Assembly (NCBI GenBank): GCA_021323695.1
Contig: JAJPKN010000055.1
Span: 62,001-126,000, forward strand
From: Actinomycetota bacterium
Lineage (GTDB): Bacteria > Actinomycetota > Acidimicrobiia > Acidimicrobiales > Palsa-688
DNA length: 64,000 nucleotides
Direction of reading: 5' to 3'
A model generated the notes under the pieces. The model was not told the origin of the DNA. It ran no database searches and saw only the letters and a program-made list of their open reading frames with translations. Numbering within the stretch: position 1 is the stretch's first letter; every line of letters begins with the position of its first letter. Made by a program: the position numbers and the translations under genes. This document shows, one piece after another, positions 53,051 through 60,312 of the stretch.

Positions 53051-53791
53051 GTGAGCGACCTCGAGGACAACAAGAGGGTTGTCGTGGTGGACGACGACCC
53101 CTCGGTGCAGACGGTCGTGCGCGCCTACCTGGAACGCGACGGTTTCTTGGTCTATGTGGCCTCCACCGGTGCCGATGGGCTCGCGACAGCACAACGGGTG
53201 AAGCCAGCGCTGGTGGTGCTCGACCTGATGCTCCCCGACCGTCCGGGGGAGGACGTTGCCAGGGAGATCCGGGCCCGCTCGGACGTGCCGGTCATCATGC
53301 TCACAGCCAAGGCGACCGAAGACGACCGGGTTGCGGGGCTTGGCCTCGGCGCAGACGACTACCTGACCAAGCCCTTCAGCCCCCGGGAGCTCGCCGCCCG
53401 TGCCCAGGCCGTGCTCCGGCGGGCACGGAAGAGCGATTTCCCCCTCGTCGAGGTGCTCAGCTTCGACAACGGGGCCTTGGAGGTCGACACCGTAAGCCAT
53501 GAAGTGCGGGTCAAGGGCCAAGCGGTCGACCTCACCCGGGCCGAGTACCGGCTGCTCACCACCCTCGCCCGCTACCCGGGGCGGGTCTACACCCGCGCCG
53601 AGCTCGTCCAGCACGTCCAGGGCTACGACTACGAGGGCTACGAGCGCACCATAGACGCCCACGTGAAGAACCTCCGGCGCAAGATCGGGGATGACCCCCG
53701 CCACTCCCGTTACGTACAGACGGTCTTCGGCACTGGCTACCGTCTGGCGCGCTCGGTGGCCACCAGGGGCCCCCTGCCGAGACAGAGATGA
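53051..53791 (+). CDS. OmpR/PhoB-type response regulator
   Basis: 246-residue two-component regulator. The receiver domain has the acidic pair in VVVVDDDPSV, phospho-acceptor Asp58 in LVVLDLMLPD, the conserved Thr in IMLTAK and Lys107 in DYLTKPFSP. The C-terminal winged helix includes LTRAEYRLLTTLARYPG, VYTRAELVQHVQG and RTIDAHVKNLRRKIGDD, which bind DNA. GTG start. Its stop overlaps an ATG (ATGA) that opens the sensor-kinase gene, now frameshifted. Its place in the copper island suggests a copper- or envelope-stress system like CusR/MprA, by context only. Confidence 0.94.
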   Translation: MSDLEDNKRVVVVDDDPSVQTVVRAYLERDGFLVYVASTGADGLATAQRVKPALVVLDLMLPDRPGEDVAREIRARSDVPVIMLTAKATEDDRVAGLGLGADDYLTKPFSPRELAARAQAVLRRARKSDFPLVEVLSFDNGALEVDTVSHEVRVKGQAVDLTRAEYRLLTTLARYPGRVYTRAELVQHVQGYDYEGYERTIDAHVKNLRRKIGDDPRHSRYVQTVFGTGYRLARSVATRGPLPRQR

Positions 53792-53880
53792 GGCCGCCGG
53801 GCCTAAGAGCGCGCCTCGGCCTCGCCTTGGTGGCCGTCGCCGTGGCGGCAGTCGGGCTGGCCGCCCTGATCGGCAACAAT
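53788..53880 (+). other. Displaced N-terminus of the sensor kinase (frameshift)
   Basis: ATG 53788 overlaps the regulator stop and encodes the expected first membrane segment (LRARLGLALVAVAVAAVGLA). This frame then leaves the kinase frame, which is open only from 53870 because of a TGA at 53867-53869. A one-base shift near 53870-53900 would join them into a normal kinase. Confidence 0.6.
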
Positions 53881-55123
53881 GGGGCTCAGCTCCCGCCTCG
53901 AGCGAGCCGCACGGGCACGCCTCGTTGCCCTAGCGGGGCACCTGGCGAGCGTGGCGGCCGCAGTGTACGAAGGCTCGGGGGGTTGGACGCCGGAGGCTCG
54001 CACCGAGCTCAGGCACCTGGCCGCCCTGGACGGGCTGCGCCTGTCGCTGCTCCTGCCTGGCCATGAGGTTGTCCCGGTCCGGCCGGGCCCCGCAAGGGAG
54101 GTCGCCCGAGCCTCGGTGACATCCCATGGGCGGCTCCTGGCCACCGTGTCGGTCTCCTACACCAACGGGGCCCTCATTCCCAACCAGGACCAGGGGCTCG
54201 AAAGCTCGCTCGACCGTCTCCACCTGGTCGCGGCAGCCGTGGCGGCGTTCGCCGCCCTCGTCGTCGGGCTGGGCCTCGCCGAGGCCCTGTCGAGGCCCCT
54301 CAGGCGCACCCAAGCCGCGGCCGAGCGCCTAGAGCAGGGAGACCTCGAGGCACGTGCCGAGGCCACTGGCGCGCCCGAAGTCCAAGCGGTGGGCCGGGCG
54401 TTGAACCGTCTGGCCGAGACGCTCGGCCACGAGGAGGAACTGCGCAAGCAGAAGATGGCCGACCTCGCCCACGAGCTGCGCACACCGGTGAACGGCCTGC
54501 TCTTCCGCATCGAGGCGGCGGAGGACGGCCTCCTGCCCTTGCCGGAGAACCTGGCCGCCATGCACGACGAGGCCACCCGGTTGACCCGGCTCTTGGACGA
54601 CCTCTCCCGCCTGGGCGATGCCGAGCGGCCCGGCCTGCTGCTCGACAAAGCCCCGGTCAACTTGGCCGAGGTCGCTGAAGCGGTCGGACGCGCCTTCGCG
54701 GCCCGGTTCAGCCAAGCGGGCATAGCCTTCAGCTCGACGGGCGCGCCAGCCTGGGCCCTCGGGGACCCCGGCCGTATCGAGCAGGTCGTTGCCAACTTGC
54801 TCTCCAACGCCCTCGCCTACACGGAGCCCGGTGGGAGAGTCTCGCTCAGGGTGGGGAGCGCCGGCCCGGAGGCCTTCTTGGAGGTGGCCGACACCGGCAT
54901 AGGGATCGACCCCGAAGACCTGGGCCACATTTACACCCGCTTTTGGCGAGGCGACCGCTCGCGGTCGAGGTCGACTGGCGGCAGCGGCATCGGCCTCGCC
55001 ATCGTGAAGGAGCTGGTGCGCGCTCATGGGGGCCATATCGACGTGGATAGCGTTCCCGGCCGCGGCTCTCGCTTCAAGGTGGTGCTCCCTGCCCTCAAGC
55101 GGGGAGCAACAGCGGGCAGCTAG
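53879..55123 (+). CDS. Sensor histidine kinase, apparently frameshifted near its N-terminus
   Basis: 414 residues from ATG 53879. An extracytoplasmic part (about 1-112), one helix (HLVAAAVAAFAALVVGLGLA, about 115-134), a HAMP linker, His198 in DLAHELRTPVNGL, the N box VVANLLSNALAYTEPGG, G1 VADTGIGIDPEDLGHIYTRF and G2 GGSGIGLAIVKELVRAHGG are all present, so the catalytic core is intact. The first membrane helix needed to export the sensor part lies in a different frame (53788-53880). Either a sequencing error, a real inactivating frameshift or programmed slippage explains this. Partner of the upstream regulator. Confidence 0.85.
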   Translation: MGLSSRLERAARARLVALAGHLASVAAAVYEGSGGWTPEARTELRHLAALDGLRLSLLLPGHEVVPVRPGPAREVARASVTSHGRLLATVSVSYTNGALIPNQDQGLESSLDRLHLVAAAVAAFAALVVGLGLAEALSRPLRRTQAAAERLEQGDLEARAEATGAPEVQAVGRALNRLAETLGHEEELRKQKMADLAHELRTPVNGLLFRIEAAEDGLLPLPENLAAMHDEATRLTRLLDDLSRLGDAERPGLLLDKAPVNLAEVAEAVGRAFAARFSQAGIAFSSTGAPAWALGDPGRIEQVVANLLSNALAYTEPGGRVSLRVGSAGPEAFLEVADTGIGIDPEDLGHIYTRFWRGDRSRSRSTGGSGIGLAIVKELVRAHGGHIDVDSVPGRGSRFKVVLPALKRGATAGS

Positions 55124-55191
55124 CTGGCGGCCCAGGTGGCCGACGTGGCCGACCCTTGCCGCGCTCGCCGACAGGCCGAGGAGCCCAGCCC

Positions 55192-55302
55192 ATGTCCCCG
55201 CCCGGCACAAGGAAAGCAGAACTACTTCACGAGATCTTCGCAGGGGTGGCCGACGCTTTGGGCATGGACGAAAGGAGCCGAAAACCTTGCGTAGCCCAAT
55301 GA
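55192..55302 (+). CDS. Small unknown protein, 36 residues, coupled to the cupredoxin gene
   Basis: ATG 55192 is preceded by GAGGAG with 8-nt spacing, and its TGA overlaps the ATG of the cupredoxin gene (ATGA), so translation would be coupled. The peptide runs from MSPPGTRKAELLHE to RKPCVAQ, is helical-looking and has a single Cys near its end. Several codons (ACA, AGG, AAA, GCA, CTA, CTT) are AT-richer than those of its neighbours. I do not recognise a family. It may be a leader peptide or a gene remnant. Confidence 0.4.
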   Translation: MSPPGTRKAELLHEIFAGVADALGMDERSRKPCVAQ

Positions 55303-56354
55303 AGCGAAGTGGCGCCCCTGGCACGCCTGCACATGCCCGCGAGGTAAGGGTACGCGTCCGGGGCGGCTACGACCCGGCAGTGGTCCGCTCGGAGGTTGGT
55401 GTACCGCTCCGCCTGCTGTTCCACCGGGAGGAGGCAGCGGCATGCTCCGAACAGGTCGTGTTCCCCGCCTTCGGCCGCAGCGCCACCCTCCCCCAGGGCG
55501 AGGACGTAGCCGTTGAACTGGTGCCCGAGGTCCCCGGGGAGTACGAGTTCACATGTGGGATGGGGATATTGCGGGGCCGCCTCCTGGTACCGCCCAGGCC
55601 TGCCCGCCAGGCCGGCCCTGCCGGCGCTCCCGGGCCGGGGCAGCCGGCCCCGGTGGAGTGGTGGCTCCACGACGACCGGCTGGGCCCGAGCTCGCCGGGG
55701 GACATGAGTGCTCGCGCCAGATCGGGCCAACAGCAAAGGAGACGGTACCTGATGAGCAGTGAGACCCAAGTGACCCGCCCCCCTGGCCTCCCGCCAGTGG
55801 CCCAGCCCAGCTCGGCCAGGGCGGTGCCGAGGCCAGGCCTTCTTGTCCGCCGCCTGCCGGCGCGGCCAAAGGTCAACATCACCGGCCGGGAACGAGTGGC
55901 ACGGGTGTTCCTCGGGGCTCGGCCACGTCCCCCGCTCTCTGCGAGCGCAGGCTCCACCAAGGGCACAGGCATGAGCGGCCCGAGCGGCCCGAGGGGCGCC
56001 CCCCCGGTGCCGACCTGGCCCGGCGACGAGGAGGCGCGGCCTTCCGATTGGCCGCCCTCGGCGCCTGAAGGAGCCCATGCCCAAGCTCACGCTCACGACC
56101 ACGGCCACGGGGCGACGGCCCAGGCGGGCTACCCGGCCACGGCCATAAAGGGCCACCGCCATGGCTGGATGATGGTCGCCTGCTCCGTCCCGATGATCGC
56201 GATAGCCATCGCCCTCGTGGCCACCGGGGTAGTGGCGGCCGGGTTCGTCCTAGTCGCCTTGGCCTGCGTCGCCATGATGGCCACGATGCACCTTGGTATG
56301 AGCCGCGCCAGCCATGGTGGCCACGGTGGTGGCCACGTCCCAGGCGAGGACTGA
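55299..56354 (+). CDS. Composite protein: cupredoxin-like, DUF2892-like remnant and DUF2933-like membrane segment
   Basis: 351 residues in one open frame. Residues 15-98 are a cupredoxin-like domain: VRVRVRGGYDPAVVR, EAAACSEQVVFPAFGR and EYEFTCGMGILRG, with Cys49, Cys86 and Met88 as likely copper ligands. Residues 152-206 begin with their own Met after AAAGGAG and contain PKVNITGRERVARVFLG, like the start of a DUF2892 (YgaP-type) membrane protein that then breaks off. From Met225 come His-rich linkers and a DUF2933-like region with HRHGWMMVACSVPM, hydrophobic helices and MATMHLGM. ATG 55299 overlaps the small upstream stop; a TTG at 55287 with AAAGGAG 9 nt upstream is the alternative. Could be several genes fused by lost stops. 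Confidence 0.6.
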   Translation: MKRSGAPGTPAHAREVRVRVRGGYDPAVVRSEVGVPLRLLFHREEAAACSEQVVFPAFGRSATLPQGEDVAVELVPEVPGEYEFTCGMGILRGRLLVPPRPARQAGPAGAPGPGQPAPVEWWLHDDRLGPSSPGDMSARARSGQQQRRRYLMSSETQVTRPPGLPPVAQPSSARAVPRPGLLVRRLPARPKVNITGRERVARVFLGARPRPPLSASAGSTKGTGMSGPSGPRGAPPVPTWPGDEEARPSDWPPSAPEGAHAQAHAHDHGHGATAQAGYPATAIKGHRHGWMMVACSVPMIAIAIALVATGVVAAGFVLVALACVAMMATMHLGMSRASHGGHGGGHVPGED

Positions 56355-56445
56355 GCCATGCGCCGGCACGGCCCGCTACCACACGAGGTGTACCCGCCCG
56401 GTCGACCAGCTCGGCGCAGGGGGCCCCTGGGAGAGGGCGGCGAAG

Positions 56446-57489
56446 ATGCCTGACCTTCTCACCGGCACGACGGTGGTCGCTGCCTTTTTCGCCGGTGTCG
56501 TGGCACTTTTCGCTCCCTGCTGTATCTCGGTAATGCTGCCCGCCTACCTCGCCACGGGGGTGCAGCGCCGGAGCGGCCTTGTGGCCATGACCTTCATCTT
56601 CGCGGCGGGCGTGGGGACAGTCATCCTACCTGTCGCCCTAGGCGTCACCGCCGTCAGCCGGTCGATAGACGAGTACCACCCGGTCGTGTACACGGCCATG
56701 GCCGTCGTCATGGGCATCTTGGGGGCCTTCATGCTGCTTGGCCGCAAGATCCCAGTGCCGATGCCAGGGTTGCGGGCGCGACCGGGCCGAGGAGCAGGGC
56801 GGGCCTATGTGCTCGGCGTCTTTTCGGGCATCGCCACGGCGTGCTGTGCCCCGGTGCTGGCGGGGGCGGTCGTCCTGGCCGGGGCCAGTGCGAGCTTCAC
56901 CACCTCGCTCGGAGTAGGCGCCGCCTACGTGTTCGGGATGGTAGCGCCGCTGTTCGCCGTTGCGCTGGCTTGGGACGGCCGCAAGCTCGACCAGGCCCGC
57001 TGGCTGCGGGCTAGGAGCGTAAAGCTCTCGTTCTTTGGCCGGCGCCGCTACATCCCGGTCTCGGACCTGGCCGGTGGCCTGTTGCTCGTCGCCATAGCGG
57101 CCCTCACCGGCATCACGGCCGTCACGGGCCCAGCCAGCCCGACCAGCGGCTGGCAGCTGCGGATGGTGACCACCATGCAGCACCTCGCCCACATTGCGAC
57201 GACGTGGGCTGGCCACGTGCCCGGGTGGCTGACGGCCCTCATCCTCCTGGCCGTGGTCGTCCTGCTGGCCCGCGCAGCCGTGCGCCAGGCGGCCCTTCCG
57301 GGAACGACGGCACCGGGCACCTACCAGCCGGTGAGGACGGGCGACGTGCCGCCACCCCCAGCTGCCCAAGAGCCGTCAGGAGCTGACGGGTGCTGTGCCG
57401 AGGAGGCTGGGGCAACGGGCGGGGCAGCGCTTGCGCCCGCTCCCAGCCGCGTGCCCCCCGTGGGCTTGGCAGGAGCAGCGGGCCAGTGA
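56446..57489 (+). CDS. CcdA/DsbD-type transmembrane thiol-disulfide transporter
   Basis: 347-residue membrane protein that moves reducing equivalents from cytoplasmic thioredoxin to extracytoplasmic partners. Helices carry the redox cysteines LFAPCCISVMLPAYLA (Cys25-Cys26) and IATACCAPVLAGA (Cys133-Cys134), a double-CC variant of the usual single-Cys motifs. Further helices include GGLLLVAIAALTGITAV and ALILLAVVVLLARAAV. A C-terminal tail has GCCAEEAG, another cysteine pair. ATG 56446 follows GAGAGGGCGG. The stop overlaps the redoxin start (GTGA). With the next two genes it forms a coupled thiol-redox operon, probably reducing a periplasmic copper or cytochrome-assembly partner. Confidence 0.85.
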   Translation: MPDLLTGTTVVAAFFAGVVALFAPCCISVMLPAYLATGVQRRSGLVAMTFIFAAGVGTVILPVALGVTAVSRSIDEYHPVVYTAMAVVMGILGAFMLLGRKIPVPMPGLRARPGRGAGRAYVLGVFSGIATACCAPVLAGAVVLAGASASFTTSLGVGAAYVFGMVAPLFAVALAWDGRKLDQARWLRARSVKLSFFGRRRYIPVSDLAGGLLLVAIAALTGITAVTGPASPTSGWQLRMVTTMQHLAHIATTWAGHVPGWLTALILLAVVVLLARAAVRQAALPGTTAPGTYQPVRTGDVPPPPAAQEPSGADGCCAEEAGATGGAALAPAPSRVPPVGLAGAAGQ

Positions 57490-58247
57490 GCGGCACACCC
57501 ATCGGCACCAAGGTCCCACCCCGCCCCAAGCCCGGTGTGGCCAAGGCCCCCCGTCCGCCACGGGCTCAAGCGGGCCACCGGGCAGGAGGGAGCAATGCCA
57601 CCCGGCGCCGGGCCGCGCAGGCTCACCGTGCTCGCCAGCTGAAGATCTGGGCGTCTGGCGCAGTGGTCGTGGTGGCGGCTGTGGTGGGCCTCTACATCGC
57701 TGCTAACGGCGGGTCGGCCAAGGGCACGAGCGCGTACCCCTATGCCGTGGGACAGCCGGGGCCGGGGCAAGTCGCCCCTGGCTTCACCCTGGCCTCCACG
57801 ACGGGCGGCACCTGGAGCTTGGCCGCTCAGCACGGCAAGACAGTGCTGCTTTTCTTCCAAGAGGGCATTGATTGCGAACCGTGCTGGGCGCAAATAAAAG
57901 ACATCGAGTCTGACTGGGCCGCCTTCCGCAAGCTCGGCATAGACGAGATGGTGAGCATAACCACCGACCCCCTGTATGCCCTTGAGCAAAAGGTCGCCGA
58001 CGAGGGCATCACTACGCCGCTCCTGGCCGACCCCACCGTGTCGGTCTCCAACGCGTACGGCATGACTTCTTACGCCATGGCAGGGATGGCCAACCAGGAC
58101 GGGCACAGTTTCGTCGTCGTCGGGCCCAACGGGTCGATCGAATGGCGGGCCGACTACGGTGGGGCACCTGGCTACACGATGTACGTCCCTGTCGCTGACC
58201 TGGTCGCGCAGATGAGGGCGGGAGGCCGAGGGGGCCAGCCATTATGA
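57486..58247 (+). CDS. Membrane-anchored peroxiredoxin/thioredoxin-like protein
   Basis: 253 residues from a GTG that overlaps the CcdA stop. A basic N-terminus (1-52) is followed by one helix (WASGAVVVVAAVVGLYIAA, about 55-73), so the C-terminal domain faces outside. That domain is AhpC/TSA-like: GQVAPGFTLASTTGGTWSLA, LLFFQEGIDCEPCWAQ with redox pair Cys130-Cys133 (CEPC), and TTDPLYALEQKVADEG. The CxxC replaces the single peroxidatic Cys, suggesting a thiol reductase of the ResA/TlpA kind supplied by CcdA. The stop overlaps the next ATG. Confidence 0.85.
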   Translation: MSGTPIGTKVPPRPKPGVAKAPRPPRAQAGHRAGGSNATRRRAAQAHRARQLKIWASGAVVVVAAVVGLYIAANGGSAKGTSAYPYAVGQPGPGQVAPGFTLASTTGGTWSLAAQHGKTVLLFFQEGIDCEPCWAQIKDIESDWAAFRKLGIDEMVSITTDPLYALEQKVADEGITTPLLADPTVSVSNAYGMTSYAMAGMANQDGHSFVVVGPNGSIEWRADYGGAPGYTMYVPVADLVAQMRAGGRGGQPL

Positions 58248-58528
58248 GGGTTGTGAGGCTTACGCTCCTCACCTCGCCTCGTTGCGGGTTGTGCGAGCAC
58301 GCGAGGGACGTGCTTGCCGCTGTCTCGGCGGACTATGACGTCGAGGTCTCGGTCCTCTCCGACGACAGCCAGGAAGGCGCCGCTCTCATGGTGCAGCACC
58401 TGGTCCCGTTCCCACCCGGCCTGCTGCTCGACGGAAAGCTCTTTTCTTACGGGAGGCTTTCGGAACGTAGGCTCCGCCGGGAGCTGGAGCGCTCTGGCGC
58501 GTCCCGGGCCCGGGCGCAAGCCAGGTGA
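58244..58528 (+). CDS. Glutaredoxin/thioredoxin-like small protein
   Basis: 94 residues. The redox site is SPRCGLCEHARDVL (Cys14-Gly-Leu-Cys17) after an initial beta-strand, and FPPGLLLDGKLFSYGRLSE is the cis-Pro and later strand region of glutaredoxin-like family proteins (DUF836 type). No signal peptide, so cytoplasmic; it may donate electrons to the CcdA-redoxin chain or handle copper-thiol stress. ATG 58244 overlaps the preceding stop (ATGA). Last gene of the operon; a hairpin follows. Confidence 0.85.
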   Translation: MRVVRLTLLTSPRCGLCEHARDVLAAVSADYDVEVSVLSDDSQEGAALMVQHLVPFPPGLLLDGKLFSYGRLSERRLRRELERSGASRARAQAR

Positions 58529-58601
58529 AGCCGAGCCGAGACAGGCCGGGTGCGCCCGAGGCCCAGGTGAGCCGGGAGCAAAGGCCCCCTCCCTCAAGAC
58601 G

Positions 58602-58632
58602 AGACCCGGGTGGGCCCGGCCGACCCGGGTCT
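58602..58632. terminator. Bidirectional hairpin between the glutaredoxin-like gene and csoR
   Basis: AGACCCGGGT and ACCCGGGTCT form a perfect 10-bp stem with an 11-nt loop, placed between two convergent genes. It is flanked by AAG on the left and TTGG on the right but has no long T-run. The rest of the 176-base gap shows nothing else. Confidence 0.65.
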
Positions 58633-58704
58633 TGGGGCCTCGGCGCAACTTCCCCTGGGCCGGGATCTCGGGGCGGCCCCGTGGCCCCGGGCTACCCGGT
58701 GCTC

Positions 58705-59127
58705 CTAAAGGCGCGTGACCTGGCGGATGACGCCTGCCACTTCGACCAGCAGTTGGTCGGCGTCGCCATCGGGCGAGCGGGCCGCCCCGAGCACGCAGTG
58801 GCGGAGGTGGTCGTTGAGCAGGCCCACCGCCACCTCTTGCAGGGCGCGGGTGGCCGAGGCGACCTGGGTGACAACATCGGGGCACCACCTGTCCTCCTCG
58901 ACCATGCGCTGGAGGCCGCGGACTTGCCCCTCGATCTTCTTCAACCGGGCCAGGTAGTCGTCCTTGCCCGAGGCATAGCCGCGCACGGCCCGCAAGGCCG
59001 GGCCAGGGGCCATCGCCCCGCAGGAGCCGTGGCCAGCCTCAGGCTTGGGCCCGGGAGTGACGGCCGCCCCGTCGTGCTCCGGGACGTAGCCCACCGGGGC
59101 TGTGCCGGCGCTAGTTACCTTGCCCAT
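58705..59127 (-). CDS. csoR: Copper-sensing transcriptional repressor CsoR
   Basis: 140-residue DUF156-family repressor. Residues 55-140 form the helical core with DYLARLKKIEGQVRGLQRMV. Copper ligands Cys82, His107 and Cys111 have exactly the spacing of Mycobacterium tuberculosis CsoR (25 and 4 residues apart), arguing for Cu(I) rather than nickel/cobalt or formaldehyde sensing. An unusual 50-residue N-terminal extension contains His and Cys (HGSCGAM). The start at 59127 has a perfect GGAGGAGG site 5 nt upstream; an ATG nine codons earlier lacks one. A CsoR-type palindrome lies about 100 bases upstream, so it is probably autoregulated. It should control the neighbouring copper/redox genes. 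Confidence 0.93.
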   Translation of the reverse strand: MGKVTSAGTAPVGYVPEHDGAAVTPGPKPEAGHGSCGAMAPGPALRAVRGYASGKDDYLARLKKIEGQVRGLQRMVEEDRWCPDVVTQVASATRALQEVAVGLLNDHLRHCVLGAARSPDGDADQLLVEVAGVIRQVTRL

Positions 59128-59223
59128 GCCTACCTCCTCCAAAATGGACCCCAATGGCCGACGATGGCCCGAGCCGCCCGGCTTGGGGCTGGGTGGCCTC
59201 CTAGCTCTAAGTGTGGCCCCCCC

Positions 59224-59238
59224 TACCCGAGGGGGGTA
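59224..59238. promoter_or_regulatory. CsoR-type operator 3 (csoR/cupredoxin side)
   Basis: TACCCG-AGG-GGGGTA has the 6-3-6 design with one arm mismatch. In a different register CCCTACCC and GGGTAGGG form perfect 8-bp arms. A further half-site, GGGCCCTACCCC, lies at 59,270-59,281. The 288-base gap between csoR and the cupredoxin gene also holds CGCCA repeats and the 18-bp repeats below. Confidence 0.65.
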
Positions 59239-59357
59239 GGGCCATAAGTCACTGGGACAAGGGCACCGTGGGCCCTACCCCGCCACGCCACGCCACGCCA
59301 TAGTGGTGCCAGGGCCTGACCGGCCGTCAGGTCCTGGCTGCTCGTGAAGCAGGGCGT

Positions 59358-59411
59358 ATGTGCCAAGAAGGGGCCATGTGCCAAGAAGGGGCCATGTGCC
59401 AAGAAAGGAAG
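59358..59411 (+). repeat. Three 18-bp tandem repeats just before the Met-rich cupredoxin gene
   Basis: ATGTGCCAAGAAGGGGCC occurs at 59358-59375 and 59376-59393, with a degenerate third copy to 59411 that provides the gene's AAGGAAGG site. Each copy carries a purine-rich stretch. In the cupredoxin frame the repeats would read CAKKGP units. Confidence 0.85.
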
Positions 59412-59415
59412 GACC

Positions 59416-60312
59416 ATGGACCGCAAAGCTGCCGCTGTCACCGCCCTGGCCGCCGTCGTCGTAGCCGGCGGGGTGGGCACCGGGCTCGGCCTGGCCCTGG
59501 GAGGCGGGCACCCGGGCACACCAGGGGCGCTCACGCCCGCCAGCCGGGCGGCGACCTACGCCTACTACCAGGCGGTCGCCAAGCGCTACTCGGGGCAGTA
59601 CGGCCCAGGGGGCGCCATGATGGGTGGCTCCTCGATGATGGGGGCCGGAGGTGGCCCGGCCGAGGGCTCAGGCGCAGGAGGCTTCCCTGGCTTTGGCTGG
59701 ATGATGGGTGGGCGCTCCGCACCGGGCTGGATGATCGGCGGCTCGCTGCCTGGCTACATGATGGGCGGGAGCGACGACATGGGCAGGGTCATGGGCCGGG
59801 CGTTCGCCGGTGCCCCCGGGCCCCGGCTAAGCGCGGCCCAGGCCAAGGCCCTGGGCGCCGAGGCCCCAGGCGGGGCCAGCGTCGACCGGGCTGCCAACAC
59901 CATCACCTTTTCCGGTCACGATGTTTCCTTCGCGGTCATAGCGAGCCCCTCCATGCCGGCGGAGGACTTCGAGGTTGCCGGGCTCACCGACCCCACGTTG
60001 GTGGTGCCGCTCGGTGCCCGAGTAGACGTCGAGGTCGTGAACGCCGACGGCGACATGGCCCACGGCTTTGTGGTGTCGGCCGCCGGCGCCGCCCGTTCCT
60101 GGATGCCCATGATGAGCGCCGGTCCGGCGTTCCCCGGTTCAGCTCTCTGGTTCCTCGGGGAGGCCAACTCGGCCGGCATGCACGCCGGGTCGCTCAGCTT
60201 CACGGCTTGGTCTGCGGGGACTTACAGCTACCTGTGCCCCGTCCCCGGCCATGCCGAAGAGGGGATGGCGGGCAGCTTCGTGGTCCAGGGAGCGGGCCAG
60301 CCGGCCCAGTAG
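59416..60312 (+). CDS. Exported Met-rich cupredoxin (plastocyanin-like)
   Basis: 298 residues. The N-terminal helix (AAAVTALAAVVVAGGVGTGL) is a signal or anchor. Residues 67-126 are a Met/Gly-rich segment with repeated MMGG, a typical extracytoplasmic Cu(I)-binding style. The C-terminal cupredoxin domain has the type 1 copper ligands His216 (GDMAHGFVV), Cys274, His279 and Met284 in YLCPVPGHAEEGMAG (C-x4-H-x4-M). It probably stores or passes copper outside the cytoplasm. ATG 59416 follows AAGGAAGG. A CsoR-type palindrome lies in its upstream region. Its stop is in a 22-bp direct repeat shared with the next convergent gene. Confidence 0.85.
   Translation: MDRKAAAVTALAAVVVAGGVGTGLGLALGGGHPGTPGALTPASRAATYAYYQAVAKRYSGQYGPGGAMMGGSSMMGAGGGPAEGSGAGGFPGFGWMMGGRSAPGWMIGGSLPGYMMGGSDDMGRVMGRAFAGAPGPRLSAAQAKALGAEAPGGASVDRAANTITFSGHDVSFAVIASPSMPAEDFEVAGLTDPTLVVPLGARVDVEVVNADGDMAHGFVVSAAGAARSWMPMMSAGPAFPGSALWFLGEANSAGMHAGSLSFTAWSAGTYSYLCPVPGHAEEGMAGSFVVQGAGQPAQ

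Noticed and set aside
59344..59415. Extended cupredoxin start at GTG 59344 as the main start
   Set aside because: The AAGGAAGG site fits ATG 59416 best and a signal helix follows at once. The extension is reported only as a possibility.
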